Assembly: GCA_023228295.1 (NCBI GenBank) | Contig: JALOBP010000010.1 | Location: 1 to 51,263, forward strand | Direction: 5' to 3' | Source of the DNA: Methanoregula sp. | Lineage (GTDB): Archaea > Halobacteriota > Methanomicrobia > Methanomicrobiales > Methanospirillaceae | DNA: 51,263 bases | Notes under the pieces: model-generated | Seen by the model: the letters and a program-made list of their open reading frames with translations, nothing else | Told to the model about the DNA's origin: nothing | The model's database searches: none | Part shown: positions 1 to 9,598 of the stretch, piece after piece | Layout of the letters: each line of letters starts with the position of its first letter | How positions within the stretch are numbered: the first letter of the stretch is position 1 | Made by a program: the position numbers and the translations under genes

Positions 1-852
1 GACGGGGGGTGAGTACTCGCCGACGTAAGCCGGATCCCCAAAACCGCCCTTCCTTTCGATCCAGCCTACCCCAGCCCGTTTGAGAAAAGATCCTCCGTCC
101 AATAGCGTGTATTAACCCGGATTTTTTCCACCGGCGTGAGAAACGTGAATCGGAATCCGTAACGGGCGCAAAAATCTCCATATTGTACCGTTTTTGCTGA
201 ATTCCCCGTATTTGGGAGTGTCGGGAGGGGTCCGGACAACGAGTCCACCGTCGGAGACCCGGGATCCTGAAAGAGTATCTCCTTTACCCGGGATCATACT
301 GACGGTACCGACGGGAGATCCGGAAAACGGTTGTATCGGCCTCCGGGGGGCTGAATTTACTGGCAACGTATTCCTGCTTGTGGCCAAAATTATTGCCCTT
401 TCGTACTGTCCTGTACTCTCCCATGAAAAATCCGGTATTTTACGACGAAGAACGATGAAAAATCCGCACAAAAAACCGCTTACTGTCCTGCATTTCTGAC
501 TTACTATCCTGTAAAATCCGGAAAACAGGGGGATCGGGGCATTTTCCGGTCTCCTTTGGGAAGTACTCCAAAAGGAGGTGTGCCCCTTTGCCGGATTCCG
601 GCGCTACCTACTTACGACAAAAATTTCCAAATCCGAATGCCAGTTCGCTCACCAACCCGCACCGCTCATTTTTTCCTTGAGAAATTTTTCTCCGCCAAAA
701 AAATTCTCCAGCATGTCTCCAAAAATTTTCCCGTAATACTTTTCCGGACACGCGGCTGCAATTCCAAAACGATTTCAAAACTTTTCCGCTCTGAAAAAAA
801 TTCGGCACAATATTTAAAAAAATTTTCCGGCCGGGTCACAAGGAAAACCCGG
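1..852. other. Intergenic region, no supported gene
   Basis: No reading frame here has recognisable protein motifs. The short open frames are rich in Arg, Pro and Ser, as expected for chance frames in GC-rich DNA. At 551-577 there is a stem-loop with arms CTCCTTT and AAAGGAG. From about 655 to 835 the sequence becomes rich in A and T runs such as AAAAATTTTCC, just past the 3' end of the leftward permease gene, and may hold its terminator. The window edge may cut a longer element at the left. Confidence 0.5.
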
Positions 853-2112
853 CTATCCCATCACACCCAGCCACACCCAGTAAATCCCGACCTGCACGAT
901 CGTCAGCGGCACACCCACGCGGGCGAACTCAAGGAAGGTAAGAGTCTCCCCGCTCTTCTCCGCGTTCTGGATGATAATTACATTACTTGCAGCGCCAAGG
1001 ATCGTCAGGTTGCCGGCAAGCGTGCTTCCCGCAGCAAGCGCCATGAGCTGTGCTGTTGTCCCACCGGCCTGCATGATCATCGGCTGGAAGAGGGCGACAA
1101 AGGGAACGTTCGAGATGAACTGGCTGATGATGATACTTGTCCCGAGAATGAGCGGCACCGATGAGATACTGCTGCTGTCGACAAATGACTGGAAGAACCC
1201 GGACTGCCAGACACTTTCCATGAGGACGAACATTGCGGCAAAGAAGACGAGCGTGGGCCAGTCGACGGCCCGAAGAATGGAGAACCGACGTGGCGAGAAG
1301 AGGAGGACCGGTGCTGCGGCACAGAGTGCAATCAGGGGCAGCGAGACGGGTATCATGGTACCGGTGAGCGAAGTGATGATCTTCACCGCTGCAAGCACGA
1401 AGATGATCGCAAGCGAGCATTTTGTCAGGAAGAAGAGGGAGCGGTCACAGGAAATCCCGGTGTCCGGTTCTGCAGTGCGGGCGGAAAATTCACCGGGATA
1501 GAATAACCGCAACACGATGAACGCCGCGGCCAGGCTCGCGAGCGTCGGGACGATGAGCCAGACTGCAAAGGTAAGGAATGGAGATGCCATACCGGAGTTT
1601 ACCGCAACGAGCAGGTTCTGCGGATTCCCGATAGGACTCATCACGCTGCCGGTCGTTATGGCAACTGCAAGCGAGAGCAGCAGGAGCTTTGGCGATATCT
1701 TCCACTTCGCTGCAAGAGCGAGTACGAGCGGCGTCCCGATAATGGCAAGGGTATCATTCATCAGGATTGCGGAGAGAATGCCCATGCTAAAAAGGATGAT
1801 GAGCACGAGCTGGTCCGGGTTCTTCGCCCGCGAGAACAGGCGCTTTGCGGTAAAGGCGAGGTAACCGCTGTCCACCATTGCTTCGCCCACCACGAACATG
1901 CCGAACAGGAAGACCATCACATCAATATTGATGGCCCGGAGAGCATCCGGCAGGGTAATCTGGCCGGTCAGCAGTACCGCAAGAGCTCCCGCGAGCATGA
2001 CCTGCCAGATCCTGATGGTGAACCTGCCGACCTGCCGTACCGCGATCAGCAGGAAGACCGCTGCAAGGATGATGACTGCGAGATACGTACAAGAATGTTC
2101 CCGCTCGTGCAA
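853..2112 (-). CDS. SLC13/ArsB-type anion permease
   Basis: This 419-residue polytopic membrane protein is almost entirely hydrophobic, with roughly ten to twelve predicted membrane segments. It resembles the ion-transporter superfamily that includes ArsB, NhaD and SLC13 carriers. Visible family-like features are the PIGNPQNLLVA segment near residue 160, a typical substrate/ion-binding hairpin, and the repeated hydrophobic halves. The likely role is transport of an anion such as a dicarboxylate, sulfate or arsenite, or Na+/H+ exchange; the substrate cannot be read from the sequence. The start used is TTG at 2112, directly before a first hydrophobic helix, with no clear ribosome binding site, so it is uncertain. 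It lies downstream of and in the same direction as the riboflavin reductase gene, about 260 nt away, probably with its own promoter. Confidence 0.85.
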   Translation of the reverse strand: MHEREHSCTYLAVIILAAVFLLIAVRQVGRFTIRIWQVMLAGALAVLLTGQITLPDALRAINIDVMVFLFGMFVVGEAMVDSGYLAFTAKRLFSRAKNPDQLVLIILFSMGILSAILMNDTLAIIGTPLVLALAAKWKISPKLLLLSLAVAITTGSVMSPIGNPQNLLVAVNSGMASPFLTFAVWLIVPTLASLAAAFIVLRLFYPGEFSARTAEPDTGISCDRSLFFLTKCSLAIIFVLAAVKIITSLTGTMIPVSLPLIALCAAAPVLLFSPRRFSILRAVDWPTLVFFAAMFVLMESVWQSGFFQSFVDSSSISSVPLILGTSIIISQFISNVPFVALFQPMIMQAGGTTAQLMALAAGSTLAGNLTILGAASNVIIIQNAEKSGETLTFLEFARVGVPLTIVQVGIYWVWLGVMG

Positions 2113-2372
2113 GATGAGTGTTGGGGTGATGGAGCCCGGAAACGGGGTGCGAAGCCGGGGAAAAAGATGGGGATTGCCAGAACCCGGGGCCTTTATTTTA
2201 ACTTCATTGCAATCGTGCTTCGCAGAGATGACACCCCCTCTTGCGATGCCTGCTGCCGCACCGCAGAGCGCCTCTCGGCGGCCTTATTTCCCGTATGGAT
2301 TAAATGGGGATTATATCATTAAAATCGCGAACTTTCCTGTAAATTTTCATCGGTCGAGTACAAACATGTTGT

Positions 2373-3074
2373 TCATGCCCGAGCCTGCATTACTTGTTTT
2401 TTATTAACGGTCCAGTGCAGGAGAATGCCCTCTTCTATTCTGCGTGCCTCAATCAGCGTGAGCCGGCAGAACTCGGACTCCTGGATGAACCCGGGCCCGT
2501 CAGCGAGTGTCGGGGCATCCTTTCCCCCGACGATAATATTGCCGATAAATGTGTAGATCTCGTCCACGAGCCCGGCAGTCAGCAGGCCGGCAATGACCGT
2601 CCCCCCTCCTTCAACCATCACCCGCTGGATGCCCATTGTACCGAGTTCGTCCATCAGCACGGTAAGGTCTACCTCGGCATCCCCGGTTACGATGACCGTT
2701 GCATGGTTTTTCAGTTCGGCAACCCTCTGTTTGTCTGCCCGGGCTGAAACGGCAACAATCCGCTTCCCCGCTCCCTTGTGGAGGATGGATGCATCGGGTG
2801 GAATGCGTGCTCTGCTGTCAACCACGATCCGGACCGGGTGCTCGTCAACTCCCCGATCCCGCCGTTGTTTGCGGCAATCGTCGGCCTTTACCGTCAGCGA
2901 GGGGTCGTCTGCAAGGACTGTTCCGATCCCGACCATCACCGCATCAGAGCCGGCCTTGAGCCGGTCAACCCGTATAAAATCCTGCGAACCGGAGATCTTA
3001 ACCTGTCGGCGCTCCCGTGTGGAGATCTTTCCATCGGCGCTCATCGCAACATTGACAACAACATACGGTCGCAT
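2373..3074 (-). CDS. arfC: 2,5-diamino-6-ribosylamino-pyrimidinone 5'-phosphate reductase (RibD C-terminal type)
   Basis: This 233-residue protein matches the stand-alone archaeal reductase of riboflavin and F420 precursor synthesis, which reduces the ribosylamino side chain to ribitylamino using NAD(P)H. The N-terminus PYVVVNVAMSADGKIS, the GSDAVMVGIGTVLADDPSLTV segment split around residues 60-80, and the VMVEGGGTVIAGLL nucleotide-binding loop near residue 150 are characteristic of the RibD_C dihydrofolate-reductase-like fold. There is no deaminase domain, as usual in archaea. It is divergent from the kinase gene at 3182. The region between them contains a perfect 6-bp inverted repeat at 3111-3125. 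Confidence 0.93.
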   Translation of the reverse strand: MRPYVVVNVAMSADGKISTRERRQVKISGSQDFIRVDRLKAGSDAVMVGIGTVLADDPSLTVKADDCRKQRRDRGVDEHPVRIVVDSRARIPPDASILHKGAGKRIVAVSARADKQRVAELKNHATVIVTGDAEVDLTVLMDELGTMGIQRVMVEGGGTVIAGLLTAGLVDEIYTFIGNIIVGGKDAPTLADGPGFIQESEFCRLTLIEARRIEEGILLHWTVNKKQVMQARA

Positions 3075-3110
3075 ATCATACCCGTGTTTGCCCCGACAGG
3101 TTATGAACCC

Positions 3111-3125
3111 ACTGATTTTATCAGT
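3111..3125. promoter_or_regulatory. Perfect inverted repeat between divergent genes
   Basis: ACTGAT-TTT-ATCAGT is a perfect 6-bp inverted repeat with a 3-nt spacer. It lies 37 nt upstream of the arfC start and 57 nt upstream of the likely kinase start. Its position between divergent promoters suits a dimeric repressor site, but no cognate regulator is known. Confidence 0.4.
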
Positions 3126-3146
3126 ATGTGAGTGCGGGAGCGCATC

Positions 3147-3155
3147 TTAAAATAA
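3147..3155 (+). promoter_or_regulatory. TATA box for the histidine kinase gene
   Basis: TTAAAATAA is centred about 31 nt before the ATG at 3182. That is the spacing expected for a leaderless or short-leader archaeal transcript. It supports 3182 rather than the GTG at 3128 as the start. Confidence 0.5.
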
Positions 3156-3181
3156 CAAGAACACCCAATGACGAAGATAGT

Positions 3182-4972
3182 ATGGGTGGAAGGATTTTTA
3201 CGGTTGGCAGGAATACCATCTCCGAGACGGATCTGGTGCGTTCCATCGTCATCCTCTCGTTTACGATCTGCAGTATTTTAATCTCTGCCATTGCCTTCTC
3301 GCGGTCGATCCCGTACATCAACTACCAGCTCTTCTTCATCCCGATTGTCTATGCCGCCTACTTTTATCCCCGGAAAGGGATCTATGTTGCCGCGGTCTGC
3401 GGGGTTGTGTACCAGGCAGTCGGGTATTACTACAGTTATCCCGATTCCGTTGCAATGCTGGGTGTCACGGCAGAAGCGCTCCTCTTTGTGATTATTGCCA
3501 TCGTTATTGCATACTTCATTGAGAAGATCCGGTCCGGTGAAGCCCGGTACCGCACGGTTTTTGAGCACTCGCAGCTGGGCATCGTCCTTTTCAACCGTGA
3601 AGGATTTAGCGTCAGGCAGACCAATGATAAATTCGCTGCCATGCTCAACTACTCCGAACAGGAGATACTTGCCTCTGTTTTTACAGACCTGTTTTTCATA
3701 GATCAGGAGAAAGAGCGGTTCCTGGATCGCATTGACAAACATCGCGAGACTACCGATTTCGAGACCCGGCTTGCTGCAGCCGGGGGAGCTGCCTGCTGGG
3801 TAAACCTCTCGTGGAGCATGATTGATGACCACACGGTCAGCTGTACCGCGATTAATATCAATGCACGCAAGCTTGCCGAGAAACTCAACAACGACAACAT
3901 GATGAAATACCGGCAGCTGACCGAGCACTCCCCAACAAGCATCCTCATCGTTGTGAACGGGGTAATTCTGTATGCAAATCCGACGTTTGAGGAATTTTCC
4001 GGGTATGGCGCACCAGAGGTTATCGGAAAAGAACTGGTCCGCTTCCTCGACCCGCGGGACTTGCACACGTATTCCGAGTTTGCCCAGCACTGGATCAGCC
4101 GCAAACCTGTGGCCAGTCAGGGTAAGTTCCGGTTTATACGAAAGGATGGTGGTATACGGGTTGCCATCCTTTTCACAAACCCGATTGTCCATGCCAACAA
4201 GCCGGCAACCATGATCAACCTGATGGATGTCTCCGAGAAACTCCGGCTCGAAGAGAAGATCCAACTGGACAATGACCGGCGGCGGGGGATCATCATCACG
4301 GTTGCCCACGAGCTCCGTACCCCCCTCCAGCCAATCCTCGGGTACCTCGACATGCTCATCACGGATCCGGATGGGTTCGGGATCACGGACGATACAAAAA
4401 AGATCCTTGAACGCTGTCTTGTCAGCGTGGATCGGGAGCGCCAGATCATTAACCAGATGCTGGAACTGTCTGTTCTTGAGAGCGGAAAACTCCAGTTGAG
4501 CAGGGCAGCATTCCCGCTCGAACGGCTCGTGCATGATGTAATCGATACCAGCGGCTATCTCACCAAGGCAGATATCAGCGTTACTATCCCCGGTGATATC
4601 ATGCTTTCCGCAGACCGCGACCGTATCTATAATGTATTTGATTCGCTCCTCTCCAACGCGATCAACTACTCAAAACCTCCGCGGAATGTAGAGGTATTCT
4701 ATCGCATGGGATCCACGGATGAGTTCCATCACATATCGATCCGGGACAACGGGATCGGGATTCCCCCGGAATCAATCGAGAATATTTTCGAGCCGTTCCA
4801 GCTGGCCGATGCTGCGAAACTATCCCGGAAGTATGACCGCATCGGGCTCTCCCTCTCGAATGCGAAAAAAGTAATCCAGTTGCATGGCGGGGACATCACA
4901 GTGGAGAGTGTTGTCAATGGCGGCAGCACGTTTACCCTGCACCTGCCAAAGGTGGTGAAATCAGATGCGTAA
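3182..4972 (+). CDS. Membrane-bound PAS sensor histidine kinase
   Basis: This protein of 596 residues begins with about five hydrophobic segments over residues 20-125. Two PAS domains follow, starting near EARYRTVFEHSQLGIVLF and KYRQLTEHSPTSILIV. Next is a HisKA domain with the phospho-accepting histidine in VAHELRTPL (about residue 376), then a HATPase domain with an N-box-like NAINYSKPP and a DNGIGIP G-box. The enzyme should autophosphorylate in response to a membrane or cytoplasmic signal. The ATG at 3182 is preferred over an in-frame GTG at 3128 because a TATA box lies 31 nt upstream. The last codons overlap the following receiver gene by 8 nt, so the two are translationally coupled and form a pair. 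Confidence 0.93.
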   Translation: MGGRIFTVGRNTISETDLVRSIVILSFTICSILISAIAFSRSIPYINYQLFFIPIVYAAYFYPRKGIYVAAVCGVVYQAVGYYYSYPDSVAMLGVTAEALLFVIIAIVIAYFIEKIRSGEARYRTVFEHSQLGIVLFNREGFSVRQTNDKFAAMLNYSEQEILASVFTDLFFIDQEKERFLDRIDKHRETTDFETRLAAAGGAACWVNLSWSMIDDHTVSCTAININARKLAEKLNNDNMMKYRQLTEHSPTSILIVVNGVILYANPTFEEFSGYGAPEVIGKELVRFLDPRDLHTYSEFAQHWISRKPVASQGKFRFIRKDGGIRVAILFTNPIVHANKPATMINLMDVSEKLRLEEKIQLDNDRRRGIIITVAHELRTPLQPILGYLDMLITDPDGFGITDDTKKILERCLVSVDRERQIINQMLELSVLESGKLQLSRAAFPLERLVHDVIDTSGYLTKADISVTIPGDIMLSADRDRIYNVFDSLLSNAINYSKPPRNVEVFYRMGSTDEFHHISIRDNGIGIPPESIENIFEPFQLADAAKLSRKYDRIGLSLSNAKKVIQLHGGDITVESVVNGGSTFTLHLPKVVKSDA

Positions 4973-5327
4973 GATTATGCTCGTAGAGGATGACCAGCAG
5001 ATCCTGGACATGATGGACATCCTCCTTAGAAAAATTGGGTATGAACCTGTCCTTGTGTCAGATGTCCGGGATGCTCTGGATCTGGTGAAAAACAATCCCC
5101 CTGATCTCTTACTTCTCGATATCATGATGACACCTGTCAACGGGTGGGAATTTTTGGAAAAACTGCGGGGGGAATTTGGCAACCGCGATCTTCCGGTCCT
5201 CCTGTTTACCGCTGCACCTGAAGCCGAGGAGAAGGTTGCACTATTGCACGATCCACGGATTGCGATCCTCCAGAAACCCGCGTCGCTTCCCGATCTGAAG
5301 GCGGGTCTTGAACGGTTCCTGATATAG
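4965..5327 (+). CDS. Single-domain response regulator (CheY-like)
   Basis: This 120-residue protein is only a receiver domain. The acidic pocket is VEDD near the N-terminus, the phospho-acceptor is Asp52 in LLLLDIMM, and the conserved lysine is in ILQKPAS. There is no output domain, which is common in methanogens. It overlaps the upstream histidine kinase gene by 8 nt and is almost certainly its phosphorylation partner. The downstream target is unknown; it could be part of a phosphorelay or act by protein binding. Confidence 0.94.
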   Translation: MRKIMLVEDDQQILDMMDILLRKIGYEPVLVSDVRDALDLVKNNPPDLLLLDIMMTPVNGWEFLEKLRGEFGNRDLPVLLFTAAPEAEEKVALLHDPRIAILQKPASLPDLKAGLERFLI

Positions 5328-5468
5328 ATATTTTTCATTCGTCCTCGATACCCGTATGGGTTGGGAAGGTTACAACCCCCTCGTGCCTCATTACAACCTT
5401 TTTCCGCACGGTATGGCATTTTTCCCTGAAGCGAACTTTCATAAGTGAGAAAAAGAAGGGTAAATCAT

Positions 5469-5888
5469 ATGCCGGGAAAAAAACCGTCCCTTGACCTGGT
5501 TGCGCGTAACGATCCGGATCAGCTGAAGAACCTGCTCCTTGTCCTGGAACATGCCCATGCCGACGCATGGCTGCGGAGGGACCGGCGTGCACTCGAAGCG
5601 CTGCTTGCTCCGGATTTCCTCGAGATCAATTATTTTGGGCGGTTCACCCGCGACGATTTGCTCGTCCGGTTCTTCCCCCGGATGGTGCTGCACACGTTCA
5701 CCATTGAGGATCCGGTACTCTTCTCTGTCGGGGCGGGCAATGCCACCCTTACCTACCAGTGTTATGAAGAGCTAACCGTTGATGGCAAAAAAAGGAAAGG
5801 GACGTTTCATGTCTCTGCACTCTATGGCTGGAATGGGAAGCTGTGGAAACTCCTCCTCTGGCAGATCACCCCTTTCAGTGCAACGTGA
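5469..5888 (+). CDS. NTF2-like (SnoaL/DUF4440-type) protein
   Basis: This is a 139-residue soluble protein. The pattern AHADAWLRRDRRALEALLAPDFLEIN, split over residues 30-55, followed by alternating beta strands ending in W-x-LLLWQIT, is typical of the cone-shaped NTF2-like fold of the DUF4440/SnoaL type. Such proteins bind small ligands or act as small enzymes; the ligand cannot be predicted. The ATG at 5469 follows an AGAAGGG-like purine stretch; an in-frame upstream ATG at 5445 is less likely. It follows the response regulator by about 140 nt and may be transcribed separately. Confidence 0.75.
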   Translation: MPGKKPSLDLVARNDPDQLKNLLLVLEHAHADAWLRRDRRALEALLAPDFLEINYFGRFTRDDLLVRFFPRMVLHTFTIEDPVLFSVGAGNATLTYQCYEELTVDGKKRKGTFHVSALYGWNGKLWKLLLWQITPFSAT

Positions 5889-6274
5889 TTATCGGCATAC
5901 GGCAGTTCGTGTGACCGGATAATCCCACGTGATGCCTGGGCGATCATTTCCATCGCGATTGGATCCGGCATGGGGGATTGCATCCCGAACCTGAAATTGG
6001 AGTGATTGTTGATCATTCCTGCCTTATGATATAAGGATTCAGTTCTATGACAATGCAGGGGACATTTGCAATTGTGGCTGCCCGTATAATGTTCTTTCCG
6101 GTAGTCCGTAACCGGCAATGAAACGGTGATCGGACCGTCCCTCATTTGGCTCAGCCTTTGGCTCGCCATTGCCCCGGGACATCATGCCTGGTGCGATCCG
6201 GTAACTGATGTCAATTACTCTGTGCGTGGCGGAAAAAAACCGTTTTCCCACATCCCGAACGCATGAGGCTCGGT
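5889..6274. other. Convergent intergenic region with a doubtful gene remnant
   Basis: No intact gene is supported. A leftward frame at 6045-6251 encodes VIDISYRIAPGM, which resembles the N-terminus of cyclase/kynurenine-formamidase-family proteins. The frame ends after 68 codons without further family motifs. This may be a remnant or a coincidence. Confidence 0.25.
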
Positions 6275-8287
6275 TTATTCTTCCGTCTTATGGCAGAACA
6301 AGCGGGACAGTTCATCAGCCGTTTTGTCTGTTGAGAAGATCAGGAGGCTGTCTCCACCCTTAAGCCGGGTCGTTTTGTCAAGCATGGTCGTTGTCACGTT
6401 ATCCCGGCGAAGGCCAAAGTCTGTGATGCCATACCGGGTATCCAGGTTGAGTTCTTCAATGGTTATACCGTCCGCAAAAGAACCCGGCTCCACGTTGAGC
6501 ATATGGATACGAAGCGAGAGAAGCATCGTGTCCATCCCAGAAATCACCGTCCCTTTCGCGCTGTTTTTCGTGAATTTTGTATACCCCCAAGCCTGGAGTT
6601 TAGTCACAATCTTGCCAATCTCTGGTTCTGGCAGGGAATATTTCCGGAGGGCACGGGTGAAGATCTCTTTTGCCGATTCGAACTCCTCAGATACAACTTC
6701 GTTGGCGCCAAGGTCCAGCAGGTATTGTGCATTACGGATATGCTGGGTCCGGGCGATGATGTAGATCGAAGGGGCCATCTGGCGTGCCGTGTGGACAATA
6801 CGGGGAACCGCCTCCTGCTCGGAAACAACTACTACGAGTGTCCGGGCACGGGAAATCCCCGCGTGTTCGAGCACCTCTTCCTGGACTGCATCACCAAAGA
6901 TGAAAAACGGATGACGCGCGGACTTTTCCCTCTGGATTATATCAGGTTTCAGCTCGATTACCGTATACGGGATACCGGTAATCTCCGCTGCCCGCGCTAC
7001 GCTTTTGCCTGTGATACCATAGCCGGCGATAATAATATGATCTGCAATTTTTCGTTCCGGGTTCTGGCCATCATGACTGTACAATGCATCACGCTCAATG
7101 TGCCGGGGTGTCACCCGGTAGAAAATATCCACTGCCCTGGGTGCGATATTCATAAAAAACGGGGTCATGGCCATCGTGATGATCGCTGATGCAAGGAATA
7201 TCTGGTAGATCTGTTCGGGAATGAACCCGGAGTCAAGTCCGGTTTTTGCCAGCACGAACGAGAACTCCCCTACCTGGCAGAGGGCAAACCCGGTAATGAT
7301 TGAGATTCGTGCCGGCATCCCGAGCATTGAGGATGCGAATGCGCCGGTCAGGATCTTGATGCCGATGATGAGGACAACAATGAGACTGGTGATCAGAATG
7401 AGTGAACTATTGCCGAGGATGCTGCGCGTGTTGAGCAACATGCCGATGGAGAGGAAGAAGACCCCGGCGAAGATGTCACGGAACGGGATGATGTGGCTGA
7501 GCGCATCGATATTGTAATCAGACTCACCGATAATCAGGCCGGCGACAAACGCGCCGAGCGTGAATGAGAGCCCGGCCTGGTTCGTGAGCCAGGCAACAAT
7601 GATGCAGATCCCTGCAATCGTGATGAAGAAAAGTTCACGGCTTTTCTGGAAAGCAACCCGGTATAAAAGCCCCGGGATGATCCAGCGGGCAAGGATGATT
7701 ATGATTACGATGATACCTGCTACCTTTGCCATGCCAAGCGGGAGTGCATCCATGTCGGGACCGCCGCTGCCCATCAGGATGGGGGTGATGAGGATCATCG
7801 GGATGATTGCAAGGTCCTGAAAGATGAGGATCCCAAGGAGCGTCCTCCCCTGGAATGTATCCACTTCGCGCCGCTCCTGCAGGATCTTCATGATGATCGC
7901 GGTACTGGAAAGCGATATGATGAATCCAAATACAAGTGCCGAGCTGAATGGTATGCCGAGGGCATACGCGACAAACGTAATGGCGGCGATCGTTGTGCAG
8001 ATCTGGATGAGACCGCCGATGATAACAATCCGCCATGACTTGAGGAGCTTGTCGAACGAGAACTCAAGTCCGATGGTAAAGAGCAGGAGCATGATCCCAA
8101 TCTCTCCGAAAGTCTCGATTGATTCCTGGTCAGTGATGATCCCAAAACCATACGGTCCTGCGAGCATGCCGATAACAAGGAATGCAACAATGCTCGGGAG
8201 CCGGAATGTCTGGCTTATATACAGGAACAGGATCGAGATGAGTGCCATAGCGGCAAGGGCAAGCATGAAGTCCATTATGCCACCCAC
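6275..8287 (-). CDS. CPA2-family cation/proton antiporter with RCK domain
   Basis: This 670-residue protein has about twelve membrane segments in its first 385 residues, including LVIGMLAGPYGFG and SLSSTAIIMKIL motifs of the Kef/YbaL antiporter group. Next comes a TrkA-N (RCK-N) Rossmann domain beginning IIIAGYGITGKSVARA near residue 417. A TrkA-C domain covers about 590-665. Members exchange K+ or Na+ for protons and are gated by a nucleotide bound to the RCK domain. The gene starts near 8287; an in-frame ATG at 8275 (MDFMLALAAM) is an equally plausible start. It is monocistronic in appearance, running toward the NTF2-like gene. Confidence 0.93.
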   Translation of the reverse strand: MGGIMDFMLALAAMALISILFLYISQTFRLPSIVAFLVIGMLAGPYGFGIITDQESIETFGEIGIMLLLFTIGLEFSFDKLLKSWRIVIIGGLIQICTTIAAITFVAYALGIPFSSALVFGFIISLSSTAIIMKILQERREVDTFQGRTLLGILIFQDLAIIPMILITPILMGSGGPDMDALPLGMAKVAGIIVIIIILARWIIPGLLYRVAFQKSRELFFITIAGICIIVAWLTNQAGLSFTLGAFVAGLIIGESDYNIDALSHIIPFRDIFAGVFFLSIGMLLNTRSILGNSSLILITSLIVVLIIGIKILTGAFASSMLGMPARISIITGFALCQVGEFSFVLAKTGLDSGFIPEQIYQIFLASAIITMAMTPFFMNIAPRAVDIFYRVTPRHIERDALYSHDGQNPERKIADHIIIAGYGITGKSVARAAEITGIPYTVIELKPDIIQREKSARHPFFIFGDAVQEEVLEHAGISRARTLVVVVSEQEAVPRIVHTARQMAPSIYIIARTQHIRNAQYLLDLGANEVVSEEFESAKEIFTRALRKYSLPEPEIGKIVTKLQAWGYTKFTKNSAKGTVISGMDTMLLSLRIHMLNVEPGSFADGITIEELNLDTRYGITDFGLRRDNVTTTMLDKTTRLKGGDSLLIFSTDKTADELSRLFCHKTEE

Positions 8288-8440
8288 CGATAGCTGTTGT
8301 GCGGGAACCGTTCGAAAGCCCGTATCATAGTGCCCGAAGAAATCTGGTTCATTTTAACTATTGCAAAGAAATTATGCTGGCATTCCTGATGTTTTTTATC
8401 TGCGGATATTTGCATAAACTGTGACAGGAAAACAGAAAAG

Positions 8441-8514
8441 TGCCCCAGGCCTGATTTGAACAGGCGACAACTAGATCTTCAGTCTAGCGCTCTCCCAAGC
8501 TGAGCTACTAGGGC
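8441..8514 (-). tRNA. tRNA-Phe (GAA)
   Basis: Read on the minus strand this 74-nt gene folds into a complete cloverleaf. The acceptor arms are GCCCTAG and CTGGGGC with discriminator A. The D arm is GCTC/GAGC. The anticodon loop is CTGAAGA with anticodon GAA. The T arm is GCCTG-TTCAAAT-CAGGC. No CCA is encoded and no intron is seen. Confidence 0.97.
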
Positions 8515-8585
8515 AGGACTACAGTATTTGTCACTTGTTACTAATAAATGATCTGTTTTCTCTCCCTAAATACCCCCCCCGACCG

Positions 8586-8597
8586 TTTATTTTTATA
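8586..8597 (+). promoter_or_regulatory. TATA box for the DHH phosphoesterase gene
   Basis: TTTATTTTTATA ends about 24 nt before the ATG at 8621. This suggests a leaderless or near-leaderless transcript, since no Shine-Dalgarno sequence precedes that ATG. Confidence 0.55.
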
Positions 8598-8620
8598 CCC
8601 CGCGATGACAGTATTAACCA

Positions 8621-9586
8621 ATGCCCTCACCGAATGCCGCTGATAATGATACGGGCCTTGCCAGTGCAGTAAAAAGCCGTACCGCGAAGGTTGTCCACCT
8701 GACCCACAATGATCTGGATGCGGTTGGTGCGGATGCCATTCATCGAATGAAGTTCGGGAATGACGGTGTTTTTACCATCTGGAGTTCGGTTGGGAAATTT
8801 TCCTCGCTGTTGTCGCAGGTAGTCTCCTGCGAGGGAAAGGGCGACCTGCTTTCCATCTCGGATCTCGGGTACCACCGCGACACGGAACCGCTTGTGATAA
8901 AAGCGCGGAAGAACGGCTGGAAAGTGGAATGGCGGGACCACCACCGCTGGCGCGAAGACGAGATTGCGAAGATTACCAAAGATGTGGATCTCCTGCATGT
9001 CGATACGGCAGTCTGCGGTACCGGTATCGTGGCCCGCGATCTCCTCCCGGACAACCCGGTCGCTGTTGAGGTTGCACGGGTGGTCTGCGATTACGATCTC
9101 TGGAAACATGCCGATCCCCGTTCAGCCGTTCTCGGGCAGGTACTCCAGCGGAAGGCGAACCGTGACCATGTCCGCGACTGTCTCGTGAACGGGGTTTTCA
9201 CCGATGAACATATCGAACGGGAATATTCGGAGATCCAGGCAGAGATGACGGGTATGATGCAGCGGAGCCTGAAATACGCCACCTTCATCGGTACGAAATA
9301 CCGGATTGCTTTTGCCCCGATGTACGGCTACCCGAGCGAGACAGCGCACTTCATCCGCGACCAGAAGCAGACCGAGATCGAGGTGATTATCGGGAAGGAC
9401 GGAAAGTTCTCGATCCGTTCCGTCCCGCCCATCAGCCACCTCATTGCCCGGGAGTTCGGCGGCGGCGGCCACCCGGGTGCAGCCGGCGGTTCGTTCAATT
9501 TCACGGTCATCGAGCGGTTCACCTGGTGGCTTTTCAAGAAGAGCCGGCATTTTGAGGAACTCGTGAAGGTGGCAGAAAAACTCTGA
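8621..9586 (+). CDS. DHH-family phosphoesterase
   Basis: This 321-residue protein belongs to the DHH superfamily of metal-dependent phosphoesterases, which includes RecJ, nanoRNases and cyclic-dinucleotide phosphodiesterases. Near residue 28 it has HLTHNDLDAVGADA, the first metal-binding motif. The eponymous DHH occurs in EWRDHHRWRED near residue 107. Residues 280-300 carry the DHHA1 substrate motif EFGGGGHPGAAGG. The substrate is probably a short oligonucleotide or cyclic dinucleotide, but this subgroup is not assigned. There is no signal sequence or membrane segment. A TATA box precedes the ATG closely and an A/T-rich run follows the stop. Confidence 0.88.
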   Translation: MPSPNAADNDTGLASAVKSRTAKVVHLTHNDLDAVGADAIHRMKFGNDGVFTIWSSVGKFSSLLSQVVSCEGKGDLLSISDLGYHRDTEPLVIKARKNGWKVEWRDHHRWREDEIAKITKDVDLLHVDTAVCGTGIVARDLLPDNPVAVEVARVVCDYDLWKHADPRSAVLGQVLQRKANRDHVRDCLVNGVFTDEHIEREYSEIQAEMTGMMQRSLKYATFIGTKYRIAFAPMYGYPSETAHFIRDQKQTEIEVIIGKDGKFSIRSVPPISHLIAREFGGGGHPGAAGGSFNFTVIERFTWWLFKKSRHFEELVKVAEKL

Positions 9587-9598
9587 ACGATTTGTTTT

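Noticed and set aside
112..499. Overlapping open frames at the left edge, on both strands
   Set aside because: They lack motifs, are Arg/Pro/Ser-rich and sit opposite each other; likely chance frames in GC-rich DNA.
6045..6251. Leftward frame with VIDISYRIAPGM resembling a cyclase N-terminus
   Set aside because: Only one short matching segment and no further family motifs in any frame, so it is noted only as a doubtful remnant.
8441..8620. tRNA-Phe as an integration site for a mobile element
   Set aside because: No integrase gene and no second copy of the tRNA 3' end were seen in the window.
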